Of a stretch of DNA of 64,000 bases, positions 9,555 to 21,428 are shown piece after piece. Each line of letters starts with the position of its first letter. The first letter of the stretch is position 1. This DNA is from Toxorhynchites rutilus septentrionalis (Eukaryota > Arthropoda > Insecta > Diptera > Culicidae): contig NC_073744.1 of the NCBI RefSeq assembly GCF_029784135.1, positions 103,413,303 through 103,477,302 on the forward strand, in the 5' to 3' direction. The notes below the pieces were generated by a model, which saw only the letters and a list, made by a program, of their open reading frames with translations, made no database searches and was not told the DNA's origin. The position numbers were made by a program, and so were the translations under genes.

Positions 9555-12500
9555 TCACACACGAAGATCTATAGCTTTAAGGAAAACATATATATGGGAC
9601 ATGTAATCAAGGTCTAACCGAGCCAACACATCTCTCACCGGCACATTGGGCTGTCTTCCTCGGGCCCGAAGGGAGTTTTTTAAATTCGATCTGGCGACCA
9701 GATACACCTCGCACGACCAAACAATGTGCTCGATGTCGTGATAACCTTGGCCACAAACGCAGATATTGCTGCTGGCAAGATTGAAACGGAAGAGTAGTGC
9801 ATCTAACGAACAGTGATTGGACATGAGTCGGGAGAAGGTGCGAATAAAGTCCCGACTCAAGTCCAGACTTTTGAACCACGGTTTGAGGCTAACCTTAACG
9901 ATAATCGATTGAAACCACAGGCCCAATTCATCTTCATTCCACTTGCGTTGCCAGTTAGCGATGGTATTTTTGCGGACTAAAGAATAAAATTCATTGAAGG
10001 CGATTTGACGCTGATAAATATCGCCTTCAATTGCACCTTCCTTTGCTAATGAGTCAGCCCTCTCATTACCCGGAATGGAGCAATGTGAAGGGACCCAGAT
10101 AAAGGTAATGACATAACAGCGTCTGGATAAAGCACTTAAAATTTCTCGTATTCTCTCAAGGAAGTACGGCGAGTGCTTTTCCGGCCTCACTGAACGGATA
10201 GCTTCGACAGAGCTAAGACTATCCGTTACAATGTAATAGTGTTCAACAGGTCGTGAGGCGACGCTGTCCAGCGCCCAATGAATTGCTGCCAATTCAGCAA
10301 TATACACTGAGCAAGGATTCTGAAGACTATGTGAGGTGCTAAAAAATTCGTTGAACACTCCAAATCCTGTGGACTCGTTTATAGTGGACCCATCAGTAAA
10401 GTACATATTATCACAATTGATACCCCCAAACTTTTCATCAAAGATCGTTGGAGCGATCCTCGATCGTTGGTAATCTGAATATCCATGGATATCTTGCTTC
10501 ATGGACAGATCAAAATGCACAGAGTAATTGATGTAGTCAGGGAAACAAACACGGTTGGGAATATACGAAGAAGGATCAACCTGCATGGAGATGAATTCAT
10601 GATATGAACTCATGAATCCGGAGTGAAAATTTAGCTCGATCAGCTGCTCAAAATTTCCGATCACCAATGGGTTCATGACCTTACACCGGATGAAGAACCG
10701 AAGAGATAATAAATTGAAGCGATCTTTTAGTGGGAGTAGGCCTGCCAAAACCTCGAGACTCATGGTATGCGTTGAGGGCATACATCCCAACGCGATACGG
10801 AGACAAAGATACTGAATTCGCTCGAGTTTAATGAGGTGTGTTTTGGCATCTGATTGAAAACAGAAACTGCCATACTCCATCACTGAGAGAATAGTTGTTC
10901 GATACAACATTATAAGATCTTCTGGGTGGGCTCCCCACCAGGTGCCGGTAATTGTACGGAGAAAGTTTATTCTTTGTTGGCATTTTTTACTCAGATACCT
11001 AACATGGGCCCCCCAAGTACATTTGGAGTCGAACCAGACCCCAAGATACTTGAATGACATAGCATGAGTGATCGGTTTACCCAAAAGTTGAAGCTTTGGT
11101 TTTGCTGGTCTATGCTTCCTAGAAAAAACCACCATCTCTGTTTTCTCCGAGGAGAATTCGATCCCTAGCCCAATGGCCCAGGTTGAAAAATTGTTCAAAG
11201 TATCTTGTAAGGGTCCTTGCAGTTCGGATTCGTTTGATCCTACGACAGACACCACTCCATCATCTGCAAGTTGTCTTAGGCTGCAATTTTGTGTAAGGCA
11301 ATTGTCGATGTCGCTTACATAGAAGTTGTACAAAAGGGGGCTTAAACATGAGCCCTGGGGGAGGCCCATGTAAGAGACCCGACTTACTGCCGAATCTCCG
11401 TGAGAAAAGTTCAAATGTTTCTCACAAAGCAAGTTATATAACATATTATTCAATAGAGGCGGCAGACCCCGAGAGTGTAATTTGTCTGACAAAACCTCTA
11501 TTGAAACAGAATCGAAGGCCCCCTTTATGTCCAAGAATACTGAAGCCATTTATTTTTTTTCGGCGTAAGCCATTTGAATTTCTGAAGAAAGCAACACAAG
11601 ACAATCATTCGTCCCCTTGCCCCTGCGGAACCCATATTGTGTATCTGAGAGTAGGCCATTCGTTTCAACCCATCGATCAAGGCGAAACAAGATCAACAAT
11701 TTCCAACAATTTCCGTATACAAGACAGCATTGCTATTGGGCGGTACGAATTGAAGTCGGACGCGGGTTTTCCGGGTTTTTGAACAGCTATAACTCGTACT
11801 TGTCTCCAATCATCTGGAACAATATTATTCTCCAGAAACCGATTGAATAAATTCAACAAGCGATGTTTCGCCACATCAGGGAGGTTTTTCAGCAAGTTGA
11901 ACTTAATTCTATCCGATCCCGGAGCAGAATTGTTACATGAAAGGAGAGCAAGAGAGAATTCTACCATCGAAAACTCGGAATCAAGATCGCACCTACCTTG
12001 TGGTATATCTCGAACAATTTTTTGCACAGGAGCGGAATCAGGACAAACCTTCCGTGCAAAATTAAAAATCCATCGATGTGAATATTCTTCGCTTTCATTC
12101 GTTGAAGAGCGATTTCTCATGTTTCGAGCCACTTTCCATAATTTTTTCATTGACGTTTCTCGTGACAAACCTCCCACGAAATTTCGCCAATAAGCACGTT
12201 TTTTCCCTTTGATTAAGTTTTTAAATTGATCTTCAAGGGCTAAATACGTTTGAAAATTTTCAGGGGTTCCACGTTTCCGAAAAGCTTTAAATGCATTCGA
12301 TTTTTCTACATAAAGCTTGGAACATTGGCTATCCCACCATAGATTGGGAGGCCTTCGGGAAATGGTGGAACCTGGGATGGGTTTCGTTTGAGCGCGAACC
12401 GCGCTGTCATAGATCAAACGAGAAAGGAAGTTATACTCCTCCAATGGAGGTAAACCATCTCTAGAATTGATGGCTAGAGCAATCGCGTCCGCATATTTTT

Positions 12501-13239
12501 TCCAGTCAATGTGTCTTGTGAGGTCATATGCCATGTTTATAGATTCAGAAGAATTCGACCCAATGGTGATGGAAATTTTGATTGGCAAGTGATCACTACC
12601 GTTGGGGTTCTGGATTACATTCCACTTGCAATCTAACGATAGTGAATTCGAGCAAAGCGAGAGGTCAAGAGCACTTGGGTTAGCAGGAGGTTTAGGTACA
12701 CGTGTTGTTTCCCCAGTGTTCAAAACGGTCATATTGAAGCTGTTACAAAGGTCATATATCAACAATGAACGATTGTCGTCGTACTGTTCCCCCCAGGCAG
12801 TTCCGTGAGAGTTGAAGTCTCCCAAGATCAATCGTGGCTCAGGAAGGAGTGAGCACATATCATCAAGTTGTTTGCGGCTAACCGCAGCTCTCGGAGGCCA
12901 ATACAAGCTGACAATACAGAGGTCTTAGCCTCTGATGTTTGCATGACAAGCAACAGCTTCGATCCCTCCAATAGGTGGAAGGTCAATTCTAAAAAATGAG
13001 TGGCACTTATTGATCCCCAACGGCACCCCTCCGTATCTATCATCACGGTCCAAGCGTATAATATTAAAATCGTGGAAAGAGATATCATCTCGCGAAGAAA
13101 GCCAAGTTTCGGACAGAGCAAAAACATCACAATTGTAGTTATGAATTAAAATTTTGAATGTATCCAATTTAGGGATAAGACTACGACAATTCCACTGTAA
13201 AACAGTGATATCTCCGACCTCTCTATTTGAATTAGACAT
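9555..13239 (-). pseudogene. I-clade LINE ORF2: endonuclease, reverse transcriptase, RNase H
   Basis: Three minus-strand segments join in order. 13239-12925 starts with an APE-like endonuclease motif (LQWNCRSLIPK; later ALSETWL). 12906-11677 continues the endonuclease (LILGDFNSHGTAW; GSDHLPI) and the thumb-side linker to YRPIAMLSC. 11549-9555 has the RT palm (FLDIKGAFDSV; GLPQGSCLSPLLYNFYVSD; the catalytic Asp pair region reads LADDGVV instead of YADD) and RNase H (YFTDGSTINES; YIAELAAIHWAL; TDSLSSVEAI; IPGNERADSLAKEGA). A Cys motif CVCGQGYHDIEHIVWSC follows. Frame breaks lie near 12915 and 11560-11680. All RNase H catalytic residues appear present. Confidence 0.85.
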
Positions 13240-14817
13240 TAAGAGAGATAATCATTGCAAGGAGGGGCCATGTTTGCATCAATTGTTGCAAAATTGTCTT
13301 TAATACTGGAAGCATTGAGATGACAAGGGTTCTGATGGAGTCGGGAACATTAAAACACTTGAAGATTTGGTCCAAAAGGTCAGACAACTTTATAAATCCC
13401 GATTGGGAAGTTGAACTGGACGGAATAACAGGGACAGTTGGGGTTTTTGATGTCCCCTCGAGTGCTGGGCCATTCGAAGGTGAATTATTCCCACGGAAAC
13501 CAGGAGGAACCTGATTTTGCTTGTCCGCTGCACTCGATTTTTTAGGCATGCTAACAGGGGGTATCACCGGAGGGGCTTGTCCTTGAACTTTGGGAGTGGT
13601 CACATTTTTTCGCCGGGGATTCCCTTGGAAAATGAACGGTGTGCCCCCGTTAGCTGTGTCCGCTTCTATTTCGTCAACGGTCAACGTGGCGAAGACATTT
13701 TGTGTGTTGATTGGTTGTTGTTGTTGGGCCAGTGGAGAAGCGCCCATTAAAATATCCGCAAAAGTGCGTTTCGAGCGTTCCTTCAAAGAGCGCTTCTGTT
13801 TCTCCCAGCGACTCTTGTAATTTTCACAAACTGAGAGCTCGTGTGGGGATCCCCCGCAATATGGACATTTATGCTCAGTCGCACTGCAGAATTTCCCCTC
13901 ATGTTGCTCTCCGCAAGTGGCACAGCGCTCCTTGTTGGCACAATAATCCGAAGTGTGACCAACTGACTTGCATTTGTTGCAAGTCATGGGCTTTGGCACG
14001 AAGAATCACACAGGTAGTCTCAATTTGTCCACCATAACGTAGTCAGGGAGGGCGGCACCAGCAAAGGTGACTCGAAACGAGTCGGACGGCGTAAATTTAG
14101 TTTGGTCCCCATCATGGGAAAGTTTCCCGAGTTGGCGACAGTCCAAGATTTTCACTTCCATTGAGGGGAGCTTCTTGAACTTGCCTTTTCCTTCTGCTTT
14201 TATTTGTTCGCTCGTCAGACCCGTTTCAGTTATCACCCCCTCAATTTCTACGTTATGGGAGGGTATAAATGTTCGATATTCGAGAGTGAAATGTTGATCA
14301 GCAACAATCTCGTTTGCGTGTTTCCGTTCATTCACGACAACTCGCAATTTGTTCGGTCTAACCCTATTTCAGATACAGAAGTGTATCTGGCCAGATCTTT
14401 CATGATCTGAATCACGTTAAGGTTTTTTCCTTTCGGTTTTGGCCGGAGGAAAACAACCCAAGGGCCAGTTCCAGGTGCATCTTCTGGATAAACTCTGACA
14501 CGTGGAGCGGAGACAACAGAGGGGGAAGACGAGGACGAGGACGAGGACGAGGATAAGGACGAGGACGAGGATTGGGTTGGATCGGAAGCATCAGAAGGGG
14601 GAAGCGAAATCGATGATGGGAGAGGGGGAGTGGAAGTAAGAGTGGATTGAGAAGGGAGGCTTGCAATTTTCTTAGAGGGGGGCTTGGTAGGATGAGCGGA
14701 TTCGTCCCCAGAAGAATTATCTTCCTTATGAGGGACTCGTTTATGTTTTTTCCCAGATCTTGTATGAGATTCATTATCGGAGATCTCCATCTCTGGAGAT
14801 CCTCCACTATTCTCCAT
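13232..14817 (-). pseudogene. I-clade LINE ORF1 (Gag-like, CCHC fingers)
   Basis: 14817-14332 gives an acidic, Ser-rich N-terminus with a polyserine stretch. 14347-14006 continues into a globular segment (RMVVNERKH..KKLPSMEVKILDCRQLG). 13999-13232 has three closely spaced zinc-knuckle-like motifs (CNKCKSVGHTSDYC, CATCGEQHEGKFC, CPYCGGSPHELSVC). In this family ORF1 binds the LINE RNA. Frame changes near 14340 and 14003 split it. The last codons overlap the start of ORF2 by 8 bases, as is common in I elements. Confidence 0.8.
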
Positions 14818-15331
14818 TTTACAAAAATTTCTGTCTTATTTCTAAATTATTATTGATAACAATAATCTTAAAAAAAAAGCAAAAAAAAAATAAATTATGA
14901 TAATAATATCAAACAATGAACAAATGAATAGAATAATAATATTAATAATAAATATGTGTACCTTAATATATAAGTTGTTCCAATAATACGCTCTACTGCC
15001 CTAATCAGGGAGAGACAGAGGCTACGCGCTACGGAGACAACACAATAGCGCAAGAATAGCTTACGCAGCCACGTGATGATGAATCCCGTTTGCGACAGTC
15101 ACGCGATGGCGATCCCGTTATGCCGAATCAGTTCAACAGCCGCAATCCGGCTCGCTGCAAGAGCGCTGCTTCCTTTGTTCCTTCGTTCCACTTCACAAAA
15201 GGTCAGGTCGAAAGCGGACAGCAATGACCTTCACTCGTACACGATTCACTCGTACCAATAGCACAATAGCAAAAGTGGCAACGCACAATACCGACGCTGA
15301 ACTTTACTCGTCAAGAGTTGGATAGCGAATG
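14818..15331 (-). promoter_or_regulatory. Probable 5' UTR of the I-clade LINE
   Basis: This is non-coding sequence between the LINE's 5' end (defined by the target duplication) and ORF1. It begins (minus strand) CATTCGCTATCCAACTC and is GC-richer at 15000-15330. I elements carry an internal promoter here, but I see no TATA box and assign it by position only. Confidence 0.5.
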
Positions 15332-17048
15332 TTATTGATACAATTACTGACAACATTATAATTGTTCCAAATGTGATAGTCCGACTTTTCTGCGTCATTA
15401 TTTCAATATGTTCCAATCTGTGGCGGTTTTGAATATGCAATTGTTCAAAGGGTGTCATCTCTTTCTTCATTTCGTTGATGTGAACTGAGTACAGGGGTAG
15501 AACTGCCGGTTTGATTTCTGTATTGTAGTTTTGAGTTTTGTGCTGCACTCCGTTTAACTAAATTGAGCAGTTCTCGAACGTTATGAGAAATGTGCCTGTT
15601 AGATTTCTCGGGCCAAAACCACAATCGTTTAATAGTGTTACTGGTTTTCTTGCGTTTTTAATCATTACTCCAAGATTTTCGATTGTCTTGATTTCTGCTG
15701 TTTTTGATGATTCGATAAAGGTGCAATTACTTGTATTTCCTCTTAATATTGTATGTATGCAATTGTCAGTGGAAACATTGAACAAATTTTGGATTTTTTT
15801 TTTATCCAAAATATATATTTTTATTAAGGCTCATATGGCGTCAGCCTAACGGGGCCGGGATTTCAATATTTCGACAATGTTTGCTTACAACTATGTTAGT
15901 AATATGTAACCGATTACTCGCGGTTGGCTCGAGGTTAGTATTACAAGTGTTCTCATAATTTTGGATGTCACAGATGAAATTTTCTTCGATATTTGAACAT
16001 GGGTATGTTACTAAATATGATTCGTTGTTGCTTATAACAGCATTTGTTGCGTTTATTGCAATAATTTTGTTTCTTACGGGTATTGTTTCTAATTTGAGTA
16101 GTTCATAATCGCCTTGTCTTAATTTTGGTATTTTAACGAGAATTGTTATGTTTAACCCGCTATGGAAAGCTATCGGTTTTAAAAACTCGTAAGTTTGATC
16201 ATAGCTTTGAATTTTAATGCCTTGTGATTCTAGGATTTGGGTTGCGAAATCCAATTCTGATGGTTGCAGGAGTAGCTTGGGAATTATTCCGACTTTCATG
16301 AGTTGTATAGATTCGAAGAGGTCTTCCAGCTGATGCCTAACTGCGTCGATGTTGAATATAATACTATGTATGTGTAATGTATGCTCGTATTTAATGGAGC
16401 TTTCTGAGTTCAACCTAGCTTGTTTGATAATACCATTGATTGCTATAGATTGTTTAAATGCATGTATCGTCAAATTGTTTATTCTTTCTTCAAATAATTT
16501 GTTTATTGCTATTTGTTCGTTATTTTCTGTTATAAGTGCATTATTTGAACTTTGTATTGTCTGAATTTGATTTTCAATTTTTAATAAATCTTCGTTGTCT
16601 AGGTTTCCAGTTATCATTTTGATGGCTGATCCTAAAAAGTTTAGTGACCTTTTCGTCCTTTTCCTAGGTATTAAGTTTTCAATTACAAAATTTGCTTGAT
16701 TATGTTTTTGTTTGATGATTTTAACAATTTCACAAAATTTTGGATTTTCTTCTAATTTAGCTATTATTGGTTCGTATTGTTTTAATACAATTTTGAATGA
16801 ATTCAAATTAAATCTATGTAATAATGTGTGGAAACCTTCTTTTATGAAAACTTTCCCTGTCTTTGCGGCAAAAACGCCAGGATTTTGATTTAGGTCCATG
16901 ATTTCCATGTGGGATGAGTGGATAGGATTGGATAGGAACAGGAATAAGAGGATAAATGTGATCATCCTTCTGTTGTCCTGTGAAGTAAAAATCATAGTTA
17001 GTTTCCAGAGTATGATGTGAGGGCTCAAACGGATATTCGTCTATGATC
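15332..17048 (-). pseudogene. env: Errantivirus Env (fusion-type envelope), main exon
   Basis: The exon starts after a 3' splice site (polypyrimidine plus GCAG at 17049-17053). The first long frame runs 17028-15841 with a hydrophobic signal peptide (ITFILLFLFLS) and a furin-type cleavage site RKRTKR followed by SLNFLGSAIK, the layout of the errantiviral envelope related to baculovirus F proteins. Heptad-like helices follow. A 61-bp LINE stub (15797-15857) interrupts the frame. 15809-15558 continues with Cys-rich ectodomain. 15548-15332 leads into the membrane anchor, which is cut by the MosquI-type LINE. In living relatives Env is made from a spliced RNA and mediates membrane fusion. This copy is interrupted at least three times. 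Confidence 0.85.
15797..15857 (-). mobile_element. 61-bp LINE 3' stub in env
   Basis: A T-run followed by GTTAGGCTGACGCCATATGAG on the minus strand (3' end of a LINE with AATAAA and A tail), flanked by the duplication GGATTT (15791-15796 and 15858-15863). It is an extreme 5' truncation. Removing it restores continuity of the surrounding Env reading, which supports the call. Confidence 0.75.
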
Positions 17049-18137
17049 CTGCAAAGTAGAAAAATGTGTAACCGGTAGTTCCAAAATAGAGCGTGTGACT
17101 CTGTCACACTTTTTTATAGGACACTTAGAGGACGACCAAAATCTAACTCTCCGCACGATGTTCAGTTTCCCGCACCTTCTAGTCTCTCACTTCATCACTC
17201 ACTCTCGGTGTATGACAGTTGCCGTTCACCCAAGAAGGTCTTCCATGGATCGGGTAGGGATGAAGGCACTCGCGAGTAGGATCCAACACATAAATACCGA
17301 AAAGCTCGGGTTTTCTAGATTAATAAGGTTGATTGTCGACCTCTTGCTCGGCGTGTTAGCAGGAGTCAACGGAGTTCTATCCTGACTACACTAGAGAGCA
17401 GTTAGTGCGCGCCGTGATTAAATTGGGTAAGTGGCCGAAAGGGCCAAGAGAAGTAAAAAGTGATTTTTACTAACGTCATGCCTGGTTTCTTCCGTAGGTT
17501 GACGGTGAGGAAAAGAACCACTTTTGGCCGAATGAAAACTGTGTGTTAGTAGGTTTGATATTCGCTTTAAAACTATCTCAAAGTGTGCAACGTACAGTCA
17601 CACTTTATGTGAGAAAAAGGTAAATCTTTGAATATATTCATATACATATGTAGGATTGTGAAAAAGCGGGAAGATGCGGTCCGTTGCGGTTTCGGGGCAC
17701 CACAATGTGGCGATTGTGACTAATCATGGCGGTTAGGTCCAACAAAGGGCCTTTTTCTTTGTATTACATACAGTTATTCGCCAGGATCAAAAACGCCATT
17801 GTGTTCCTCGGCGCGATCAGGATTGAATAACCAACAATAGAACTGGTGTTGTAGAAAGTCCCCGTGGCTAAGCAATCTGGAAATATACTATACCACATCC
17901 ATCCAAGGGAAACAGTCGCACCTCCACTCTCAGCAGTCGAGAGAGGTGCGTGTTGTCTGTCGGTGCTCTGCAGATTGAGGAGAGGTTTATTGCACGGTTG
18001 GAAGGAAACTGCATGAACCAGAAACAGAATTGAAATCATCGTACCACTCGCACCGCAGATATCACGTCATCGCCACCCACCCTGATCCGTCGCCGTGAGC
18101 CACATAAACCTTATAAACTTCATAACACCGCAAGTAG

Positions 18138-20793
18138 GCATAACACTATTTATCAACCTGGTATTCCGTGCTCTGAGTATGTAGCAGTCGAGATAACGTT
18201 GGGCAACGAGAAAATTTTTCTCTCTGCATTCTATAATCCACCAGAAGTAGATTGTGCTGACACAATTGATAAGTTGTTGTGTAACTATGGAACAAAATTC
18301 GAAAACGTACTCTTAGTAGGTGATTTCAACACGAATCTTCTTGACCACAATTCAACCAAGACATCTAGATTCAAATCCATCCTGTCTATCCACAAGATGT
18401 TGAGTTTAGGTTGCGAACCAACATTTTTCCATAAAAATGGCGCCTCCCAATTGGATCTTATGTTGGCTAACTGTTATTCCCGTTTGCTTCGCTTCAATCA
18501 AATCGACGTGCCTGTTTTCTCAAATCACGACTTAATTTTCGCATCACTTGATTTTGAAATATTACCAACTCCAAGACAAGTTGAATATCGAGACTATTAT
18601 TCAATGGATGTAGATGGTATTTTTCAAGTCTTTCAATCTTTTGATTGGTTAAGTTTTTATCGATCAAATGATCCTAATGTATTGCTTAAGTTTTTCAACT
18701 CAAATATAAAATACTTGCACGATAATTTTGTACCTATTCGAACACTCATACCGGATCAAGCTAAAAACCCTTGGTTTAATGATCGCATCTGTAGATCCAT
18801 CATTGATCGTGATCTGGCTTACAAAAAATGGAAAAATAGCAAAAATCCTAATGATCATAAAGTATTTAAAACACTTCGGAACAAAGTGACTCTGCTTATT
18901 CGTCAGGCGAAGGAAACGTTTTATGGTAGCCGGATTGACACCAATGTTCCTTCTAAACAATTATGGAAGAGATTGAAAATCTTAGGGCTAGGTGAATCTA
19001 AGAAATCACCTCCTGTGTCATTTGATTCAAATGAAATAAATGAAGTTTTCGTTAGCAATTTTTCTGAAAGATCAAGTTTTGTTCAAAATGACAACAATCA
19101 AGCTTTTATTGCACGAAATTCATTTTATTTCAATTTAATAAGCGAAATTGATGTCGTAATTGAACTATTCCACATGAAATCTAATGCAACAGGTCTTGAT
19201 TCTCTTCCAATCAAATTTCTGAAGGCAATCAATCCACTTGTGATTAAACCCATAACCCACTTATTCAACTGCATCATAACAACAAGCATTTTTCCCGAGG
19301 GTTGGAAGAAGTCGAAAATAATTCCGATCAAAAAGAAAGCTAATTTGGACAGTATTCAGAACCTACGTCCAATAAGTATACTTTGTGCGTTATCTAAGGT
19401 ATTCGAACGGATTGTCAAAAACCAAATCTGCACTTATATAAATCAAAATAATCTGTTAAGTTCAATTCAATCCGGATATCGTCCTAAACACAGTACAAAA
19501 ACTGCTATGCTGAAGGTATTTGATGACATTGGGATGGTCTTGGATAAGGGACGACCAGTTGTTCTATTACTTCTGGATTTTTCTAAAGCCTTCGATACAA
19601 TTTCCCACGAAATGCTCTGCAAAAAATTGGCTCAAAACTTCAATTTTTCTAACCATTCAACCACACTTATTCAATCATATTTAACAGATCGAACCCAGAC
19701 AGTTTTATGTAATGGAGATTTTTCTAGATTCCTTCCTATATGCTCTGGAGTACCTCAGGGCTCAATTCTAGGACCAATATTGTTCTCCTTATATATTAAC
19801 GATCTTCCTCAAGTGTTGAAATTTTGCAAAATTCACATCTTTGCGGACGATGTGCAAATTTACTATGATTGTCAGGATAATTCGGCAACAATGGTTTCAA
19901 AGAAAATCAACAATGATTTAGCCAGAATATATGCATGGTCGAACATGAATAAGCTTGTGTTGAATTTTAATAAAACCAATGCTTTATTCATAAACAACTC
20001 TCAAAACAACATCATACTAAAACCGACGTTGCAGTTTAACAACTCAACAATAGAATTTGTTGAAGATGGTGTCAGCCTTGGCATCACTATTCAATCCAAC
20101 TTTAGTTTTGATAAATATATATTCAAACAATGTGGGAAAGTGTATGCTGGTCTTCGTACATTGTATGCTACTACATCTTTCCTCAGTGCGGATATGAAAC
20201 TCAAGCTTTTCAAAAGTCTTGTATTACCTCATTTCATCGCTTGTGATTTCCTGCTTTCCGAATCATCAATGTACGCTCAATCGAGATTACAAATAGCATT
20301 GAATGCATGTGTACGATATGTATTCAACTTGAATAGATTTTCCAGGGTTTCTCATTTACAGTATCGTCTGCTTAATTGCCCATTTATAAAGTTTGCGCCT
20401 ATGAGATGTTGCTTATTCTTATTTGATCTTGCGAGAACAAGCCATCCTGGCTATTTACACGAAAAATTAAATATTTTGAGAACCGCGCGCGCAAGGAAAT
20501 ATGTTATCCCTCGACACTCCACTTCCAAATACGGCAATTCATTCTTCGTGAGAGGTGTTTCACATTGGAACTCATTACCCAATAATCTTACTCTAATGAA
20601 TTCGAAATTTGCATTTAAGAAGAAATGTTTAGAGCACTTTAACCGTTAAATTAGTAGAATTAGTCAAATTGAAATCATAAAAGTTATATTAGTGACGCAC
20701 TGTTCTGTATACAAATCATTGTAGCATTTAAATGAGACCGAAGTCTCAAGTTACATAATACAAATTAAATAAATAAATAAAATAAAAAAAAAA
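18138..20793 (+). mobile_element. 5'-truncated CR1/Jockey-superfamily LINE
   Basis: Inserted into the 5' LTR of element 1 with target duplication AAGTAG (18132-18137 and 20793-20798; the A run makes the edge ambiguous by one base). The 3' LTR shows the unoccupied site at 31444-31452. It ends with AAATAAATAAATAAAATAAA and an A tail. ORF1 and the first part of the endonuclease are missing, so it is a truncated but otherwise very well preserved copy. Confidence 0.85.
18199..20649 (+). CDS. LINE ORF2: endonuclease (partial) and reverse transcriptase
   Basis: An 816-codon frame without stops, starting inside the endonuclease. Motifs in order: VGDFNTNLLDH (endonuclease Asp/Asn, residue ~48), NHDLIFASLDF (His near residue 112), LRPISILCALSKVFE (~400), LLLLDFSKAFDTI (RT motif A, ~455), GVPQGSILGPILFSLYINDLP (~515) and the catalytic IFADDVQIYYD (~545). 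There is no C-terminal RNase H, as in the CR1 and Jockey groups. The stop is followed by about 140 bp of 3' UTR. The ATG at 18199 is only the first in-frame Met of a truncated reading frame. The RT region is intact, so the copy is young, but without 5' sequences it cannot be transcribed from its own promoter. Confidence 0.85.
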   Translation: MGNEKIFLSAFYNPPEVDCADTIDKLLCNYGTKFENVLLVGDFNTNLLDHNSTKTSRFKSILSIHKMLSLGCEPTFFHKNGASQLDLMLANCYSRLLRFNQIDVPVFSNHDLIFASLDFEILPTPRQVEYRDYYSMDVDGIFQVFQSFDWLSFYRSNDPNVLLKFFNSNIKYLHDNFVPIRTLIPDQAKNPWFNDRICRSIIDRDLAYKKWKNSKNPNDHKVFKTLRNKVTLLIRQAKETFYGSRIDTNVPSKQLWKRLKILGLGESKKSPPVSFDSNEINEVFVSNFSERSSFVQNDNNQAFIARNSFYFNLISEIDVVIELFHMKSNATGLDSLPIKFLKAINPLVIKPITHLFNCIITTSIFPEGWKKSKIIPIKKKANLDSIQNLRPISILCALSKVFERIVKNQICTYINQNNLLSSIQSGYRPKHSTKTAMLKVFDDIGMVLDKGRPVVLLLLDFSKAFDTISHEMLCKKLAQNFNFSNHSTTLIQSYLTDRTQTVLCNGDFSRFLPICSGVPQGSILGPILFSLYINDLPQVLKFCKIHIFADDVQIYYDCQDNSATMVSKKINNDLARIYAWSNMNKLVLNFNKTNALFINNSQNNIILKPTLQFNNSTIEFVEDGVSLGITIQSNFSFDKYIFKQCGKVYAGLRTLYATTSFLSADMKLKLFKSLVLPHFIACDFLLSESSMYAQSRLQIALNACVRYVFNLNRFSRVSHLQYRLLNCPFIKFAPMRCCLFLFDLARTSHPGYLHEKLNILRTARARKYVIPRHSTSKYGNSFFVRGVSHWNSLPNNLTLMNSKFAFKKKCLEHFNR

Positions 20794-21233
20794 AGTAGAA
20801 GCATGTGACGTCACATTTAGAATTAAAATAAGTATACAGAAGAACCTTCTATAGGATAGTTAATTTATTCCAAAAGATTATTATATTGTTGTTTGTTGTT
20901 CCAAGTAAAGATGTTAAGAATGAGAATAGTTTGAAACCGTTCATGGTGTTGAAAAATCACTACATTTCACTATTTGTTGCGTTTTTCGGACACGAAAGGT
21001 GTCTCCCTCACTGTGCGGTTCGGCATAGAACAGTTGACCCTGTGGCCTTTGAGCATTAGAAACCTTAATCCGCTCGCAGTTTCAACCTCCTTGTACGGTT
21101 CAGGATTGTTGCCAGATCCTATGTGAATTACATCTGACAGAATAATATGGATAAGTGTGAGTGATGTACCTTTGTTCTTATTTACGACCCTGTAGATCCT
21201 AGTTTCCACTGAGCAGTAGGCGAAGGCGCCAAT

Positions 21234-21244
21234 TGGCGCCCAAC
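21234..21244 (+). other. Element 1 primer-binding site
   Basis: TGGCGCCCAAC lies directly after the 5' LTR, the tRNA-Lys-type primer site found in many Ty3/gypsy elements and retroviruses. Element 2 has the same motif on the other strand at 47326-47336. Confidence 0.75.
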
Positions 21245-21428
21245 ATAAAAATAATTATACAGATAATTTGGAACAATTGGTTACGGATCTCTCCACACCC
21301 GACTGAGGGAGGAAAAAACAGGAATAACTGTTTTGAAATTCTGCGTTCTCCAAACGGCAAGTGGTTTTGGATATAGTGTATAAATTTTCCAAGTGTAGTT
21401 TCAATTGAAACACCCCCCGTGTAACAGT

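Larger units (their letters stand above)
9207..15331 (-). mobile_element. I-clade LINE (MosquI-like), near full length
   Basis: Minus-strand non-LTR retrotransposon flanked by a 14-bp target duplication TTATTGATACAATT (9193-9206 and 15332-15345). The T-run at 9207-9219 is its poly(A) tail. ORF1 (13232-14817) has CCHC motifs. ORF2 (9555-13239) has endonuclease, RT and a C-terminal RNase H, the domain set of the I clade. MosquI is the known I-clade family of Aedes, hence the name. The roughly 500 bp upstream of ORF1 is probably the 5' UTR with internal promoter. ORF1 and ORF2 each have a few frameshifts, so the copy is recently dead rather than ancient. Confidence 0.85.
17067..21231 (+). repeat. 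Element 1 5' LTR, interrupted by a LINE
   Basis: Collinear with 30418-31892 on both sides of the LINE at 18138-20793. Differences include a few substitutions and two small insertions near 17340 and 17428. The very end reads GAAGGCGCC where the 3' LTR has GAAGGGTTATA, so the last bases are altered next to the PBS. Confidence 0.85.
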
